Positions 16,503 through 23,800 of a stretch of DNA of 40,242 bases are shown here, piece after piece. Source of the stretch: Novosphingobium sp. Rr 2-17 (lineage in GTDB: Bacteria; Pseudomonadota; Alphaproteobacteria; Sphingomonadales; Sphingomonadaceae); assembly GCF_000272475.1 (NCBI RefSeq), contig NZ_AKFJ01000019.1, positions 1-40,242 on the forward strand, read 5' to 3'. The position numbers and the translations under genes were made by a program. The number at the start of each line of letters is the position of its first letter. The stretch's first letter is position 1. Under the pieces are notes generated by a model. It was given only the letters and a program-made list of their open reading frames with translations, was not told the DNA's origin and searched no databases.

Positions 16503-18386
16503 ATGGCGACCGATACCAGCGATCTGATGAGCGATGTTTTGAGGACCCAGGCGAACGGCGTGGCCGCGCTGTTCGGCAGTTTAGTCCCAGCCGAAGGAAC
16601 CCCCGAAGCCAAGTCCGCCGTGCAGTGGGCCGATGTCGCCGCGCGGATGCACGCCACCTGGACGGACTATCAGGTAGAGCAGCTTGGAAAGATCACGGGC
16701 GGGTCTGGCGGCGGGGCTTCGCACTTTGCCGACCCGCTGAAATGGATCGCCACGGCGCAAGACACGTTCCGCCAGCTTCCGTTGTCCAACCCGCACGTTC
16801 AGCAAAAGCTGTGGGACGATGGCCTCGCGCTCGCCAATGCAGTGCTGGGGCAATACGGGATCGGCGATACCGCCGGCACAGCCGTTGCCGAATCGGGCGA
16901 AGACCCGGTGCTGCCGCGCCAGGACCGTCGCTTTGCCGGCCCGGAATGGCGGCGCCAGCCGTTCTTCGCGCTGCTCCATCAATTGTACCTGATGGCGAGC
17001 GAGCAGGTGGTCGGCCTGGCCGAAGCGGTCGAGGGGCTGGAGCCGGCGCGCAAGGCGCAGCTCTTGTTCGCGACTCGCACCATCGTCGATGCGCTGTCGC
17101 CGTCCAACTTCCCGCTGACCAACCCGGTCGCGCTGGACCGGGCAGTGCAGACCAATGGCGAGAGCCTGGTCCGCGGGTTCGAAAACCTGCTCGAAGATAT
17201 GCGCAAGGGTCAGCTCACCCATACTCGCCCAGGCGCCTTCGTGCTGGGCGAAAACATCGCGGTGACGCCGGGCAAGGTCGTGTTCGAAACGCCGCTGTAC
17301 CAGTTGATCCAATATACGCCCACGACGCCAAAGGTACTCAAGACACCGCTCCTGATTTTCCCGCCGTGGATCAATCGGTTCTACATCCTCGACCTCAACG
17401 CCAAGAAAAGCTTCGTGCGCTGGGCAGTGGAGCAGGGGATCAGCGTCTTCATGGTCTCGTGGAAGTCGGCGGATGCGTCGATGGCGGAGCTTGCGTGGGA
17501 CGATTACATCGCAGCCCAGATCGAGGCGATCGACCACGTGCGCGCACGGCTGGGCGTTCCGTCGGTCCACACCATCGGTTATTGCGTGGCCGGCACGACC
17601 CTGGCGGCGACGTTGGCGGTCCTGGCGAAAAAGGCCGAGGCCGACAAAGTCGCCAGCGCCACGTTCTTTACCGCCCAGGTCGATTTCGAGGACGCGGGCG
17701 ATCTTAAGCACTTCATCGACGATCAACAGATCGAAACCGTGGGCAAGCTTTCGCCCGAGGGCTATCTTGATGGGCGGTATCTTGCTGCCGCCTTCAACAT
17801 CCTGCGCGGCAACGATTTGATCTGGAACTACGTCGAAAAAAACTACCTCAAAGGTGAGGAGTATCCCTCGTTCGATCTGCTGCACTGGAACGCCGACGTT
17901 ACCAACCTGCCGGCCAAGTGGCATCGCTCCTACTTGCGCGATCTTTACCGCGATAACCGCCTGGTCGTACCTGAATCGCTGACCGCTTGCGGCGTTCCGG
18001 TCGATCTGAGGCGGATAGCGACGCCGATCTTCATGCAGGCCGGGCGCGAAGACCATATCGCGCCGCCGGGCAGCGTGTGGAAGCTGACCAGGCACCTGGC
18101 AGGCCCCTGGAAATTCCTGCTGGCAGGTTCGGGGCACATTGCCGGGGTCGTCAATCCGCCGTCTGCGGGCAAGTATCAATACTGGATCAATGATGGCGCG
18201 CCCGAAACGCTGGAGCAGTTCGTAGAGGGTGCCGTCGAACATCCCGGAAGCTGGTGGCCGTACTGGGCCGGTTGGCTGCGTGAACTGGACGGGCAAGAAG
18301 TGCCGACCAGGGGCAAGCGTCGGCCCGGCGGGCGCGGCGATGCGGTGATCGAGGATGCGCCGGGACGCTACGTTACAATGCGTTAA
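16503..18386 (+). CDS. phaC: Class I poly(3-hydroxyalkanoate) synthase PhaC
   Basis: Polymerises (R)-3-hydroxyacyl-CoA into PHA at the granule surface. The protein is about 627 residues from the ATG at 16503, which has AAGGAGA 13 bp upstream. The frame continues upstream to 16314, but that extension has no ribosome-binding site. The PhaC N-terminal domain is followed by an alpha/beta hydrolase domain with a lipase-like box GYCVAGT (nucleophile Cys near residue 360), a catalytic Asp in GREDHIAPP near 515 and a His in GSGHIAGVV near 543. The length fits class I. A phasin gene follows 226 bp downstream, so this is a PHA granule locus. A large palindrome lies between the two. Confidence 0.95.
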   Translation: MATDTSDLMSDVLRTQANGVAALFGSLVPAEGTPEAKSAVQWADVAARMHATWTDYQVEQLGKITGGSGGGASHFADPLKWIATAQDTFRQLPLSNPHVQQKLWDDGLALANAVLGQYGIGDTAGTAVAESGEDPVLPRQDRRFAGPEWRRQPFFALLHQLYLMASEQVVGLAEAVEGLEPARKAQLLFATRTIVDALSPSNFPLTNPVALDRAVQTNGESLVRGFENLLEDMRKGQLTHTRPGAFVLGENIAVTPGKVVFETPLYQLIQYTPTTPKVLKTPLLIFPPWINRFYILDLNAKKSFVRWAVEQGISVFMVSWKSADASMAELAWDDYIAAQIEAIDHVRARLGVPSVHTIGYCVAGTTLAATLAVLAKKAEADKVASATFFTAQVDFEDAGDLKHFIDDQQIETVGKLSPEGYLDGRYLAAAFNILRGNDLIWNYVEKNYLKGEEYPSFDLLHWNADVTNLPAKWHRSYLRDLYRDNRLVVPESLTACGVPVDLRRIATPIFMQAGREDHIAPPGSVWKLTRHLAGPWKFLLAGSGHIAGVVNPPSAGKYQYWINDGAPETLEQFVEGAVEHPGSWWPYWAGWLRELDGQEVPTRGKRRPGGRGDAVIEDAPGRYVTMR

Positions 18387-18433
18387 TCGGCTGTTTGGCG
18401 CCCGACTTTTCTAATGTAAGCCTTTGATCTTCT

Positions 18434-18477
18434 GGTTTTGTTGCGTTGCAGCATCAATTGTGCAACGCAACAAAACC
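18434..18477. promoter_or_regulatory. Perfect 17-bp inverted repeat between phaC and phasin
   Basis: GGTTTTGTTGCGTTGCA (18434-18450) and its exact complement (18461-18477) around a 10-nt spacer. No T-run follows, so it is a poor intrinsic terminator. A TTGACT hexamer begins 4 bp later (18481), with a weak CATACC 15 bp beyond. TGC/GCA-rich palindromes in front of phasin genes are where the repressor PhaR binds in other bacteria. I read this as a likely phasin operator, or possibly a phaC transcript-end hairpin. Confidence 0.55.
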
Positions 18478-18612
18478 TTGTTGACTTCGCAACTGCAAAA
18501 ACATACCTTGCTTGTCAGCGGAGAAGGAACGACTCGCGAATGCGGCGCTTGATGGCCCCGCATTGGGAAAGTCCACCGCTTGTGTTGTCGTAAGACGCAA
18601 AGCGAGTTTGCC

Positions 18613-19620
18613 ATGGCTGATGACGTTATTAAAAACGCTGCAAAAGTCGGGGGCGCCAAAAGGGGCCGGCCATTGAAGGCCGCGCCGGTTCAAAGCGCAC
18701 CCACAAAGCCAGCGCCGGCGAAACCCGCAGCGTCGAAGGCGGGCCCGTTACCCAAGTCTGCCATTGCAAAGCCCGCTGTAACCAAGCCGGAAATCAAAAA
18801 GCCGGCGGTGGTGAAAGTGCCTGCCGTGAAGGTGGATAAACCTGTGCTCCCTGTTGCTGCGGAGGCTAAGGCTTCTTCGGCAATTCCCATCCCGCCTTCG
18901 GTTACGGCTGCAGTCGATCCGGCGCCTCTCGCGCCGCCCGCTGCTGCTCCCGAGGCCAGCGCGCCGGTCGTGCCGCCCGTAGAGGCAAGCGCACCGGCAG
19001 CAAAACCGATCCCGGCCAAGCCAGTCATGGCTAAGCCGGCTCTCAAGGTCACCGCCATCGCGGACACGCCGGTTCCACCGGCCGCGCTGATGGAGACAGC
19101 CAAAGGGGCGGCCATCAAGACCGGCTCCGCGATAGAAAAGACGTTTGCAGGATTTTTCCCTTCCTTCACGCTCGAGGATAAGACGATGGAAATGAACACC
19201 AATTTTTCGGGTTTCCAGGACGCAGTTTCTGAAGCTCAGGCCAAAGCCAAGGCAGCCTTCGAAAAGGGCACTTCGACGCTTGGCGAAGTCACCGAATTTG
19301 CCAAGGGCAATGTCGAAGCCATGGTCGAATCGGGCAAGATCTTTGCCGAAGGCGTTCAGGGCATGGGTTCGGAAATCGTCGCCGAGAGCCGCAGCGCTTT
19401 CGAAACGATGACTGCCGACATCAAGGAACTGGCTGCCGTGAAGTCGCCGACCGACTTCTTCAAGATCCAGGGCGAACTGATGCGCAAGAATTTCGACAGC
19501 GCCGTCGCCTATAGCTCGAAGAACAGCGAAGCCATGCTCAAGCTGGTCAGCGATGCCGTTGCCCCGATCTCGGGCCGCGTCAGCATCGCGATGGAAAAGG
19601 CTCGCTCGACCTCGCTCTGA
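18613..19620 (+). CDS. Phasin family protein with N-terminal AT-hook and Ala/Pro/Lys-rich region
   Basis: A granule-associated protein of 335 residues from the Met at 18613 (the frame is open to 18580). The C-terminal ~140 residues form the phasin helical domain (FQDAVSEAQAKAKAAFEKG, KSPTDFFKIQGELMRKNFD). The N-terminal ~185 residues are low complexity, rich in Lys, Ala and Pro, and open with an AT-hook-like KRGRPLK at residues 16-22. Ordinary phasins are ~120-190 residues and lack this. The layout suggests a protein that binds both PHA granules and DNA, as PhaF and PhaM do in other bacteria. An internal ATG at 19186 with GAGGA about 8 bp upstream could give a separate 144-residue conventional phasin. 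Lies downstream of phaC. Confidence 0.85.
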   Translation: MADDVIKNAAKVGGAKRGRPLKAAPVQSAPTKPAPAKPAASKAGPLPKSAIAKPAVTKPEIKKPAVVKVPAVKVDKPVLPVAAEAKASSAIPIPPSVTAAVDPAPLAPPAAAPEASAPVVPPVEASAPAAKPIPAKPVMAKPALKVTAIADTPVPPAALMETAKGAAIKTGSAIEKTFAGFFPSFTLEDKTMEMNTNFSGFQDAVSEAQAKAKAAFEKGTSTLGEVTEFAKGNVEAMVESGKIFAEGVQGMGSEIVAESRSAFETMTADIKELAAVKSPTDFFKIQGELMRKNFDSAVAYSSKNSEAMLKLVSDAVAPISGRVSIAMEKARSTSL

Positions 19621-19655
19621 TGCGGTCGGCGACCTAATCCCGAATAAGACTTAAA

Positions 19656-19709
19656 ATACCGCTCTGTGCTGGCGGATGGGAGCATCCTGTCCGACTGCAC
19701 GAGCGGTAT
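19656..19709 (+). other. Structured element downstream of phasin
   Basis: ATACCGCTC (19656-19664) pairs with GAGCGGTAT (19701-19709). The stem extends through GTGC/GCAC with a one-base bulge, and an inner hairpin GGATG-GGAG-CATCC sits inside. No clear T-run follows. It could be the phasin transcript's 3' end structure or a leader element for clpS. Confidence 0.4.
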
Positions 19710-19771
19710 GACTGCATTTCTTACCTTATGTCTCTTGTCGTTGGCGTATCACGTACGATATTCTGAGCGAC

Positions 19772-20248
19772 ATGATCTCCGCCTTTTTTGAGTCCGATCC
19801 GCGTTTGCGCGACCATGTGCCTGCTCTATCGGAGTCTGCGCCACGGGCTTGCGTGCCGCGCGAAGGCGTTCTGAGCCACATCTTTGCCGGTCCCGATGGT
19901 GGCCCGGATGGCGATGGCTCTGATGGCGGTGGCTCGGATGGCGATAACGGCGATCAAGAAATCGGGATTGCCACCAAGACTCGCGCAAAGCCAAAAAAGC
20001 CTAGCCAGTTCAAGGTCTTGCTTCTCAATGATGACTATACCCCGATGGAATTCGTGGTGATGGTCCTCAAGCGCTTCTTCCATATGGATATGGAACAAGC
20101 CACGCGCGTCATGCTCCACGTCCACCAGAAGGGTGTTGGCGTCTGCGGCATCTTCCCATACGAAATCGCCGAGACCAAAGTGAACCAGGTGATGGACTTC
20201 GCCCGCGAGAATCAGCATCCGCTTCAGTGCACCTTGGAAAAGGCCTGA
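19772..20248 (+). CDS. clpS: ATP-dependent Clp protease adaptor ClpS
   Basis: The adaptor that delivers N-degron substrates to ClpAP. The conserved ClpS core occupies residues ~75-158: [17 protein letters not shown] with the substrate-pocket Asn-Asp-Asp, then [18 protein letters not shown] and [12 protein letters not shown]. The protein is 158 residues against about 105 for the E. coli protein. The extra N-terminus includes an acidic Gly/Asp tract (residues ~42-64) encoded by imperfect GATGGC repeats. No internal ATG offers a shorter start, so the extension is probably real. ClpA is not in the window. Stands alone between the phasin and lptF. Confidence 0.93.
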   Translation: MISAFFESDPRLRDHVPALSESAPRACVPREGVLSHIFAGPDGGPDGDGSDGGGSDGDNGDQEIGIATKTRAKPKKPSQFKVLLLNDDYTPMEFVVMVLKRFFHMDMEQATRVMLHVHQKGVGVCGIFPYEIAETKVNQVMDFARENQHPLQCTLEKA

Positions 20249-20275
20249 GATATCCGGTTGGCGTGAGGCTCTTGC

Positions 20276-20404
20276 TTGGCGCGCGTTTTTCCTAAGTTCT
20301 GGTCGCGTCAGCTCGTCCACATCGCTCTGTTCCAGGCGGCGGGTGCCTCGTTCATGAGCGATAATGCGGCGCTGGTGGGAGATCGCCGGACGTATTCCAT
20401 GTGA
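20276..20404 (+). CDS. Possible 42-residue ORF after clpS
   Basis: A short frame with a TTG start reads ARVFPKFWSRQLVHIALFQ and ends GDRRTYSM. Its codons have a GC-rich third position like the neighbours. There is no good ribosome-binding site and no known family, so it may be spurious. The rest of the clpS-lptF spacer (to 20522) holds a GGGCCA/TGGCCC inverted repeat near 20454-20480. Confidence 0.2.
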   Translation: MARVFPKFWSRQLVHIALFQAAGASFMSDNAALVGDRRTYSM

Positions 20405-20522
20405 CAAATCGCTTTGCCCCCATACGGCGTGCCGCTAAGGCGCATGTACGTAACGGGCCAAGGCTGGCCTTTCTGGCCCGACCCCGCCCCAACCTCGATG
20501 ATGCAGCGGTGACCTTGCTAGC

Positions 20523-21755
20523 GTGAAATTCCTGACCGCCATCGACCGTTACATCCTGCGCCTCGTAGTGGTGCCGATGCTGGGCATCTTCCTCCTCGCC
20601 GCCTCGCTGCTGGTGATGGACAAGATGCTGCGCCTGTTCGATTTCGTCGCGACCGAGGGCGGGCCGGTCGGCGTCGTGTTCAAGATGCTGGCGAATATGC
20701 TGCCCGAGTACGCCAGCTTGGCGATTCCGCTCGGCCTGATGCTCGGCATCCTGCTCGCCTTCCGCAAGTTGGCGACCAGCAGCGAGCTGGACGTGATGCG
20801 CGCGGTGGGGCTGAGCTACACCCGGATGTTGCGCGTGCCCTATATCATCACGTTCGTGATGGTGTTGTGCAACTTCGCCATCGTCGGCTACCTCCAGCCG
20901 CTCTCGCGCTACTACTACGAAGAGCTGAACTACGAGTTGAAATCGGGTGCGCTGGGCGCCTCGATCAAAGTGGGCGAGTTCACCGCGCTCAAGGACCGTA
21001 TCGCGCTGCGCGTGGATGAGAGCAAGGACGATGGTCGCCAGCTCATCGGCATCTTCGCGCGAGTCGCCAATCAGAAGGGCCAGATCCTGTCGATTTCGGC
21101 CCGCCAAGGCCAATTCCTCTCGCTCAAGGGCCAGCGCAACACCATCATCCTGCGATTGGAGCAGGGCCAGATCATCCAGGATGTGCCTGGCAAGCCATCG
21201 CGCGTGTTGACATTCACGCGCCATGATCTGCCGATCGACCTGCCGCAAATCGAAAAATTCCGCCAGCGTGGGGGCCAGGATCGCGAATACCTGCTGCCCG
21301 AATTGATGAAGATGGGCTGGAATAACACCACCTCGAAGGAAGAGCGTACTTCCAGCCTCGCCAACCTGAACTATCGCTTGGTCGAAGTAGTGATGATGTC
21401 TCTGCTGCCGCTGCTGGCCGTGGCCCTGGCGATCCCGCCCAAGCGATCGACCTCGGCGCTGGGCCTGTTCGTCTCGATCGTGCTGGTGGTCGCTTATCAC
21501 AAGATCAACCAGTACGCGAACGACGTCGCCTCGCTGGGGCGGATCAATCCGATCCTGGGCTTGTGGGGGCCGTTCGCGTTCTTTGCGCTGCTGATCCTGT
21601 GGATGTACTGGCGCGTGGCCTATGTGCCGGGCGGCCAGGCGATCGGTTGGCTGGAAACCGCGTCGGCCAAAGTCGCCAAGCGCCTGAAATCTCTGCTGCG
21701 CCGCAACCGGCGCGGCCCCATGCTGCCGGTGCCGGCGGACCAGGACGCCGTCTGA
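20523..21755 (+). CDS. lptF: LPS export permease LptF
   Basis: One of the two permeases of the LptB2FG ABC transporter, which extracts lipopolysaccharide from the inner membrane and feeds it to the LptC-A-D bridge. The protein is 410 residues. Transmembrane helices lie near residues ~15-35, 55-80 and 100-120, then a periplasmic beta-jellyroll (~130-285) and three C-terminal helices. The start is GTG at 20523 (KFLTAIDRYILRLVVVP). Family features include the first-helix ILRLVVVPMLGIF and the coupling region ATSSELDVMRAVGLSY. lptG follows one base after the stop codon. LptB is elsewhere. Confidence 0.93.
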   Translation: MKFLTAIDRYILRLVVVPMLGIFLLAASLLVMDKMLRLFDFVATEGGPVGVVFKMLANMLPEYASLAIPLGLMLGILLAFRKLATSSELDVMRAVGLSYTRMLRVPYIITFVMVLCNFAIVGYLQPLSRYYYEELNYELKSGALGASIKVGEFTALKDRIALRVDESKDDGRQLIGIFARVANQKGQILSISARQGQFLSLKGQRNTIILRLEQGQIIQDVPGKPSRVLTFTRHDLPIDLPQIEKFRQRGGQDREYLLPELMKMGWNNTTSKEERTSSLANLNYRLVEVVMMSLLPLLAVALAIPPKRSTSALGLFVSIVLVVAYHKINQYANDVASLGRINPILGLWGPFAFFALLILWMYWRVAYVPGGQAIGWLETASAKVAKRLKSLLRRNRRGPMLPVPADQDAV

Positions 21756-21756
21756 C

Positions 21757-22851
21757 ATGCTGGATTTCTTCCCCTCGCGTTCGCTGACGTTCTATCTCGC
21801 GCGGCTGTTCACCACGCGCATCATCGCGGTTCTGCTGATGTTGGTGCTGGTGCTGCAAGTGTTGGACTTGCTGGGCGAGAGCGGCGATATCCTGGCCTAT
21901 AAGGGCAATGGCCAATCGCAGTTGATGTACTATGTCAGCTTGCGCGCGCCGCAGCTGGTGGCGCGGTTCCTGCCCTATTCGGTGCTGTTGGCCACCATCA
22001 TCACCTTGGCGACTCTCAACCAGAACAGCGAAGTCATCTCGATGAAGGCGGCGGGGATGTCGGCGCACCAGGTGCTGGCGCCGCTGATCCTGACCGCGCT
22101 GGTGATCGCCGGCCTCAGCTTTGCCTTCAACGAACGCGTGGTGACCCGGGCGACCGCCAGACTGAGCGCGTGGTCGGCGGTGGACTATGGCCCAATCCCC
22201 AAGGATTCGGGTGCCCGGACCAATTTGTACCTGGCGGACGGAAAGGACCTGCTGCTCGCCCAGACGTTGGAGAGCACCCCGCAGGGCCCGGCGCTGGGCA
22301 GCGTCACCTTCTACAGGCGCGATGCCAACGACATGATCGTCGAGAAGTTGTACGCGGACCAGGCGATCTTTGCACGGCCCGGCTGGCGGATGGTGAACGC
22401 GACACGCTTTGTCGTCGCCGGAACCCAAACGAGCCAGGTGCCTGCGGTGACCGTGGCGCCCGGCATCACCCTGGCCAAGCTCAACCTCATCCAAGTGGAC
22501 GCGGATTCGCAGGACATCGTCACCCTCGCCAAGTCTATCGACGATCTGCGCGCCGCCGGTCGGCGCACCAGCGAGTATGAGGCGGGCTGGTGGCACAAGT
22601 TTTCCGGTCCGTTGTCCTCAGCGCTGATGCCGCTGCTGGGGGCGGTGGCGGCCTTTGGGTTGGCGCGTTCGGGCCAGCTTTTGATCCGTGCGATGATCGG
22701 CATGGCGCTGGGCTTTGCGTACTTCGTGTTTGACAATGCCGCGCTGGCGGTAGGAAACTTCGGCGGCTACCCGCCACTGGTCGCGGCCTGGGCGCCGTTC
22801 GTGCTGTTCGCGCTGATCGGCGAGACGGTGCTGATACGGACCGAGGAATAG
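21757..22851 (+). CDS. lptG: LPS export permease LptG
   Basis: The partner of LptF in the LPS extractor. The protein is 364 residues with the same six-helix plus jellyroll layout. The N-terminal helix is SLTFYLARLFTTRIIAVLL, the coupling segment is NSEVISMKAAGMSAHQVL, and the periplasmic domain spans ~130-265. Three C-terminal helices follow. The ATG is one base after the lptF stop, so the two are translationally coupled. A strong hairpin follows the stop codon and separates it from the convergent exporter gene. Confidence 0.93.
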   Translation: MLDFFPSRSLTFYLARLFTTRIIAVLLMLVLVLQVLDLLGESGDILAYKGNGQSQLMYYVSLRAPQLVARFLPYSVLLATIITLATLNQNSEVISMKAAGMSAHQVLAPLILTALVIAGLSFAFNERVVTRATARLSAWSAVDYGPIPKDSGARTNLYLADGKDLLLAQTLESTPQGPALGSVTFYRRDANDMIVEKLYADQAIFARPGWRMVNATRFVVAGTQTSQVPAVTVAPGITLAKLNLIQVDADSQDIVTLAKSIDDLRAAGRRTSEYEAGWWHKFSGPLSSALMPLLGAVAAFGLARSGQLLIRAMIGMALGFAYFVFDNAALAVGNFGGYPPLVAAWAPFVLFALIGETVLIRTEE

Positions 22852-22852
22852 C

Positions 22853-22884
22853 GGCGGGGGAGCGCTTGCCGCGCTGCCCCCGCC
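22853..22884. terminator. Hairpin between lptG and the convergent exporter gene
   Basis: GGCGGGGGAGCGC pairs with GCGCTGCCCCCGCC around a TTGCC loop, with a single-base bulge. It lies between two convergent genes that end at 22851 and 22904 and is a likely shared terminator, although T-runs are short. Confidence 0.6.
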
Positions 22885-22903
22885 TGCCTCATTTCGCGGG
22901 TCG

Positions 22904-23479
22904 TTAGCCGATCCATCCTGCGGTCGAGGCCAGCAGCCACAGCCCGATCGCCAGGAACAGCAGCGCAGCGACCGTCCGCACGACGCCCAACGGCACTTTC
23001 TTGATGAGCGCGTTGCCCAGGAACACTGCGGGCACGTTGGCGATCATCATGCCCAGCGTCGTCCCCAGCATGACCGGCACCACGGCATGGAAACGCGCGC
23101 CCAGTGCGATCGTGGCGATCTGGGTCTTGTCGCCCATCTCGACCAGGAAGAAGGCGATGGCGGTCGCCAGGAACGGGCCAAAGCGGCTGGGCTTTGCTTC
23201 TTCGTCTTCGTCGAATTTGTCGGGGATCAGGGTCCAGGCGGCCATGACGATGAAGCCGGCTGCAACGAGATAGCGGAACCACAAGCCATCGAGGAAACTG
23301 GCGGCCTGCTCGCCCACTAGGGCGGCGAGGAAGTGGTTGGCGAGCGTTGCCACCAAGATGCCGCCGACGATCGGCCAGGGCTTCTTGAAGCGCGTGGCCA
23401 GGACGATGGCGAGCAACTGGGTCTTGTCGCCGATCTCGGCAAGCGCGACCACGGCGGTGGAGGTAAGCAAGGCTTCCAA
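22904..23479 (-). CDS. TMEM165/GDT1 family (UPF0016) probable Mn2+ exporter
   Basis: A 191-residue inner-membrane transporter with the family's two inverted half-repeats, each bearing an E-x-G-D-K-T motif: VALAEIGDKTQLLAIV near residue 15 and FLVEMGDKTQIATIAL near 115. Six hydrophobic helices are evident, with an acidic linker (DKFDEDEEAKPS) between halves. Bacterial members such as MneA and Mnx export Mn2+ (some members move Ca2+). The start codon is TTG at 23479, with GGAG about 8 bp upstream. The leader contains a yybP-ykoY riboswitch, which senses Mn2+ and strongly supports manganese efflux. The riboswitch and the GC-rich hairpin beside the Shine-Dalgarno suggest control of translation or elongation. 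Confidence 0.92.
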   Translation of the reverse strand: MEALLTSTAVVALAEIGDKTQLLAIVLATRFKKPWPIVGGILVATLANHFLAALVGEQAASFLDGLWFRYLVAAGFIVMAAWTLIPDKFDEDEEAKPSRFGPFLATAIAFFLVEMGDKTQIATIALGARFHAVVPVMLGTTLGMMIANVPAVFLGNALIKKVPLGVVRTVAALLFLAIGLWLLASTAGWIG

Positions 23480-23493
23480 GGTATGTTCTCCGG

Positions 23494-23542
23494 GGCCGGG
23501 CGGGACAAGAACGCAACGACGCTACGCAGCACCCGCCCGGCC
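23494..23542 (-). promoter_or_regulatory. GC-rich hairpin, likely riboswitch expression platform
   Basis: An 11-bp perfect inverted repeat GGCCGGGCGGG (minus-strand read, 23542-23532) with CCCGCCCGGCC (23504-23494) and a ~27-nt loop. Its 3' arm ends next to the GGAG Shine-Dalgarno of the TTG start. It could block ribosome access or terminate transcription when the riboswitch is unbound. Confidence 0.55.
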
Positions 23543-23560
23543 AGGACGGAACCGCAAAGC

Positions 23561-23672
23561 GTCATTGGTCTCGCCCGGACTTTTTAAAAGTCCTCCCGTG
23601 CGCCACGGCCTCTCGACCGAGTATGTTGACGACGGGTCCCGCAAATCGATGCGGGCGGCTACTCCCCAGATG
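23561..23672 (-). promoter_or_regulatory. yybP-ykoY (Mn2+) riboswitch
   Basis: On the minus strand the leader reads GGGGAGUAGCC, a hairpin GCCCGCAUCGAUUUGCGGG, then GUCGUCAACAUACUCGG, GGCCGUGGCGCACGGG, a variable hairpin GGACUUUUAAAAAGUCC and GGGCGAGACCAAUGAC. The GGGGAGUAGC, GUCAACAUACU and GCGAGACC blocks are the conserved parts of the yybP-ykoY manganese riboswitch, in the right order and spacing. It lies ~80 bp upstream of a TMEM165/GDT1-type exporter, one of the gene classes this riboswitch controls. Confidence 0.9.
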
Positions 23673-23800
23673 ACTGCGCGCTCCTACCGCGTGCCGCAGT
23701 TATCGCCAAGGCAAAAAAGCGGCCCGGAAGCGCATGTCGCGCGTCCGGGCCGGTCAGTTGCCGTCGAGAAGGGCAGGTTACCTTCCCGGTGAGAAAAGGA

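Noticed and set aside
16581..18296. 571-codon minus-strand open frame opposite phaC
   Set aside because: It is the antisense shadow of a GC-rich gene. phaC has intact catalytic motifs and a ribosome-binding site, while the antisense frame has none.
20352..21758. 468-codon minus-strand frame opposite lptF
   Set aside because: His/Gln/Arg-rich composition is the typical reading of the opposite strand of a membrane protein gene.
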